From contig NC_088680.1 of the NCBI RefSeq assembly GCF_950023065.1, forward strand, positions 40,722,559 to 40,786,558: a DNA stretch of 64,000 nucleotides, given 5' to 3'. The DNA is from Planococcus citri. Lineage: Eukaryota > Arthropoda > Insecta > Hemiptera > Pseudococcidae. A program made the translations under genes and the position numbers. Of the stretch, positions 61,693-64,000 are shown in pieces. Each line of letters begins with the position of its first letter. Positions within the stretch are counted from its first letter, which is position 1. The notes beneath the pieces were generated by a model that was given only the letters and a program-made list of their open reading frames with translations, did no database searches and was not told the origin of the DNA.

Positions 61693-64000
61693 TTACATAT
61701 TGAGCAGACAGCTGCAATGTTCTTGAAATCGACCTGAGGCAAGAGCTTTCGTGAGGGCATCAGCCGGCTGATCTTCCGACTTAACGAATCTCAAAATAAT
61801 CTTGTTACCCTTGACAAAATCTCTAACTATGTGATAATTGAGTTTAGCTATATGCCTGAGCTTGGGAGCTCCAGTTGTTTTAGCGATAGCGAGAGCAGGC
61901 TGACAATCACTATGAATGAGAGCTGGTCCATGTCTATTCTTCGTTAAACGTTCTAATAAATCTACCGTAATGACAGCATCCTTCGAACACATGGATAGAG
62001 CGAAATATTCCGCTTCAGCTGAGGAACCCGCTGGTACCGACTGTTTTCTCGTACGCCAAACAACCGGATCACCGTACGCTCGCACAAAATAGCCTGTAAT
62101 AGAGCAACCTTCTTCTCCAGTCCCTAACGACGCATCGGTGTACGCATCTACAAATACACCTTCTTTCTTAATCACCCCTCTATAAGTTAGCCCTAGCTCT
62201 GCCGTTCCTTTCAGATACTGAAGAATTCTCTGAGCACGTTCCCAGTCTTCGGGCTGAGGATTACTTTGATGTTGACATAGCACATTCGTAGCGAACATAA
62301 TATCTGGTCTAGTACCGTTGGCTAGATGTAATAACGAGCCAGTAATTTCCCTAAACAAAGACTTGCCAGGCGTAGGCTTACCAGGATTCCATTCCGGTGT
62401 TTTCTTCTCTGACTTACTTTTCTTTTCACAATTTCGAGTTAAAGCTGGAGTATGAACAGCTGGCAAATTCAACGCGTTAAAGCGTTTCAACACACAATTA
62501 ATAAAACTAGTTTGAGTCAAAGTCAACGTTTGATATTCTTCCGATCTAGCAATTTCCAAACCAAGAAACTTTTTAGGAGAACCTAACTCTTTTACTTGAA
62601 ATTCCTCTTTTAAACGTCTAATCGTCTCAACAATCTTATCTTTACAATTACCTGTGATTAGGAAATCGTCTACATAAAGTACTAAAATTACCACCAAATG
62701 TTTCCTTCGCCAGATATACACGCATGGCTCATTTGGATGATTGGTAAACTGCATTTTCTTGGCTGCTTCATCGAACCTACGAAACCAAGTTAACGGACTA
62801 ATCTTGAGCCCATACAAAGCACATTTTAAAGCACAAACCAGGCCTTCATCAACTTCCATTCCTTCAGGCGGATGCATATATACCGTAGTTTTCAATCTGC
62901 CATTAAGAAAGGCAGTAATAACATCTAATTGAATAATCGACCAACCTTCTTTATTTGCAAGCGCAAGAATTACCCTAACTGTGTGTTTACTAGCCACCGG
63001 AGAGTACACATCTCCTATATCGTACACTTCTCTATCTTTGAATCCACGTATAACCAAACGTGCCTTATATCGTATTGAAGAATCATTCTCGTTAGTTTTC
63101 CTACAAAATACCCATCTAGAATCTAAGATATTCACCCCTTTGGGCGGTACAACTAAATCCCACGCATCATTTCTTTCTAAAGACGCCATTTCATCTTCCA
63201 TGGCTTTTATCCAATACTCACGATCAGTACGGTCTAAAGCTTCAGCGTAAGTCATTGGATCCTTTTCATCTTCGAGTAAGCATGCACGTAATGCTGTAAC
63301 ACGATCAAAAGCTAAAAACGTATCGTTAGACGAGTCATCAAAAATCACAGTTTCTTCGACGTTCTCAATGTCAAATTCATCAGAGTCATCGTTTTGACCA
63401 CTAGTACTTGGGACAACATTCAATTCACCAGAAGTCTTGCTGGGTACTTCTACACTTACCTCTTCGTTGGTAGTTTCTCGTTCTACCGTGTCGTGCCAGT
63501 TAATATCAGTTTCAGTTTCGTCTGAACTAAAATCGAAAACAACATCTTTACTTTTCAATAAATCTCTATACGTAATATTTTCAATAAACTCAACATCTTT
63601 ACGTTCTATAATTTTCCTCGAAGGTAACAAAATTCGATAACCACTTCTAGTATTGTTCAAAACTACACCTCTAATACCTCTTTCATCAAATTTCTCATAA
63701 TCCTCTCTAGTTTTCTTCGGAATGGCCAGACAACCAAACCGGCGTATAAATGATAAATCAGGAGTTTCACCACAAAATACTTCATAAGGTGTCTTAAAAC
63801 CGTTCGATTTGTGAGGAGTTCGATTGTAGATATAAACAGCCTGAGATATAGCATGGTCCCACAAGGACATTGGGATTCCCGAATCGCTCAGCATCGCTGT
63901 TGTCTTTTCGCGCAAAGTCCGATTGATTCTTTCTGCAACACCATTATGAGTTGGGGTATCCGGTTCAGCTACCTCTATCTCAATCTTCTCCTGTTTCAAT
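61693..64000 (-). CDS. Copia-type Gag-Pol polyprotein, C-terminal 768 residues (integrase end, reverse transcriptase, RNase H)
   Basis: Open at the right edge; numbering here is from the edge. Residues 15-30 (TPTHNGVAERINRTLR) are the end of the integrase core with its catalytic Glu (E23). Then come SLWDHAI and YNRTPHKSNGFKTPYE, the usual copia integrase C-terminal region. An acidic Ser/Thr-rich linker covers about 155-250. The reverse transcriptase covers about 275-520: WVFCRK, KARLVIRGF, QLDVITAFLNG (D359), LYGLKISPLTW and the catalytic YVDD (442-445). RNase H covers about 615-755: TDAS (D622), AEAEY (E662) and HSDCQPAL (D697), ending in the usual LRHIAKLNYHIVRD and QPADALTKAL. All catalytic residues visible are kept. 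The product copies element RNA into cDNA and integrates it. The minus-strand stop is at 61695-61693. The first codon at the edge is Leu (TTG), internal, and not a true start. Confidence 0.95.
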   Translation of the reverse strand, partial: LKQEKIEIEVAEPDTPTHNGVAERINRTLREKTTAMLSDSGIPMSLWDHAISQAVYIYNRTPHKSNGFKTPYEVFCGETPDLSFIRRFGCLAIPKKTREDYEKFDERGIRGVVLNNTRSGYRILLPSRKIIERKDVEFIENITYRDLLKSKDVVFDFSSDETETDINWHDTVERETTNEEVSVEVPSKTSGELNVVPSTSGQNDDSDEFDIENVEETVIFDDSSNDTFLAFDRVTALRACLLEDEKDPMTYAEALDRTDREYWIKAMEDEMASLERNDAWDLVVPPKGVNILDSRWVFCRKTNENDSSIRYKARLVIRGFKDREVYDIGDVYSPVASKHTVRVILALANKEGWSIIQLDVITAFLNGRLKTTVYMHPPEGMEVDEGLVCALKCALYGLKISPLTWFRRFDEAAKKMQFTNHPNEPCVYIWRRKHLVVILVLYVDDFLITGNCKDKIVETIRRLKEEFQVKELGSPKKFLGLEIARSEEYQTLTLTQTSFINCVLKRFNALNLPAVHTPALTRNCEKKSKSEKKTPEWNPGKPTPGKSLFREITGSLLHLANGTRPDIMFATNVLCQHQSNPQPEDWERAQRILQYLKGTAELGLTYRGVIKKEGVFVDAYTDASLGTGEEGCSITGYFVRAYGDPVVWRTRKQSVPAGSSAEAEYFALSMCSKDAVITVDLLERLTKNRHGPALIHSDCQPALAIAKTTGAPKLRHIAKLNYHIVRDFVKGNKIILRFVKSEDQPADALTKALASGRFQEHCSCLLNM

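Larger units (their letters stand above)
61357..64000 (-). mobile_element. Ty1/copia LTR retrotransposon, 3' half
   Basis: Holds the C-terminal half of the copia polyprotein, a polypurine tract and a probable LTR. The order integrase, reverse transcriptase, RNase H is diagnostic for Ty1/copia. The frame has no stop or shift over 768 codons, so the copy is young. Gag, protease, most of integrase and the 5' LTR lie beyond position 64000. Confidence 0.93.

Noticed and set aside
61554..61760. Separate small minus-strand gene below the copia pol
   Set aside because: This frame overlaps the pol end, the polypurine tract and the LTR start; it is a shadow of the retrotransposon.

Overview
This is eukaryotic, almost certainly insect, nuclear DNA. 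It is AT-rich, has spliced genes with GT-AG introns, and carries many repeats. A decayed TACCTACCTA-type motif occurs again and again in the intergenic DNA. I associate that habit with sternorrhynchan Hemiptera such as mealybugs and scale insects, but this is an inference and not a proof. There are no bacterial operons, rRNA, tRNA or CRISPR that I can support.

Layout. Positions 1-19140 (minus strand) hold an almost complete Mgat2 gene, the Golgi N-glycan enzyme GlcNAc-transferase II. Seven coding exons can be joined without a frame error into 461 residues before the window edge. Its introns carry a ten-copy array of about 140 bp (4.9-6.2 kb), a 923-bp inverted-repeat DNA element (6.2-7.1 kb), A/T-rich degenerate arrays, and an array of about 135 bp that ends in an inverted unit (16.0-17.65 kb). 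Head-to-head with Mgat2, on the plus strand at 22367-24543, lies a six-exon gene for a 303-residue nuclear-type protein with a Myb/SANT-like trihelix domain and a C-terminal coiled coil. Three of its exons are symmetric phase-1 cassettes, and two of those are partial duplicates of each other.

From 24.6 to 61.3 kb I recognise no conserved gene. This gene-poor stretch holds two more inverted-repeat elements with the same TA/AGGT ends as the one in the Mgat2 intron (24602-25195 and 43872-44938). It also holds two foldback elements (41605-41889 and 54131-54868), a 33-bp array built of alternating palindromes (48660-49382), several degenerate arrays, and many old relatives of the foldback family. 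A weak candidate promoter with a signal-peptide-like first exon lies at 34.6-34.8 kb, inside a 5.6-kb stretch that contains four exact AACCGGTT (Grainyhead-type) sites.

At the right edge, minus strand, is the 3' half of a Ty1/copia retrotransposon. It has an intact reading frame from the end of the integrase core through reverse transcriptase to RNase H, then a polypurine tract and a probable 3' LTR. The rest of the element lies beyond 64000.

The genes do not form a pathway. The window is best read as two ordinary housekeeping-type genes next to a large repeat-filled, possibly regulatory, intergenic region. The most notable things are the shared architecture of the three inverted-repeat elements, the foldback family, and the cassette exons of the SANT gene.
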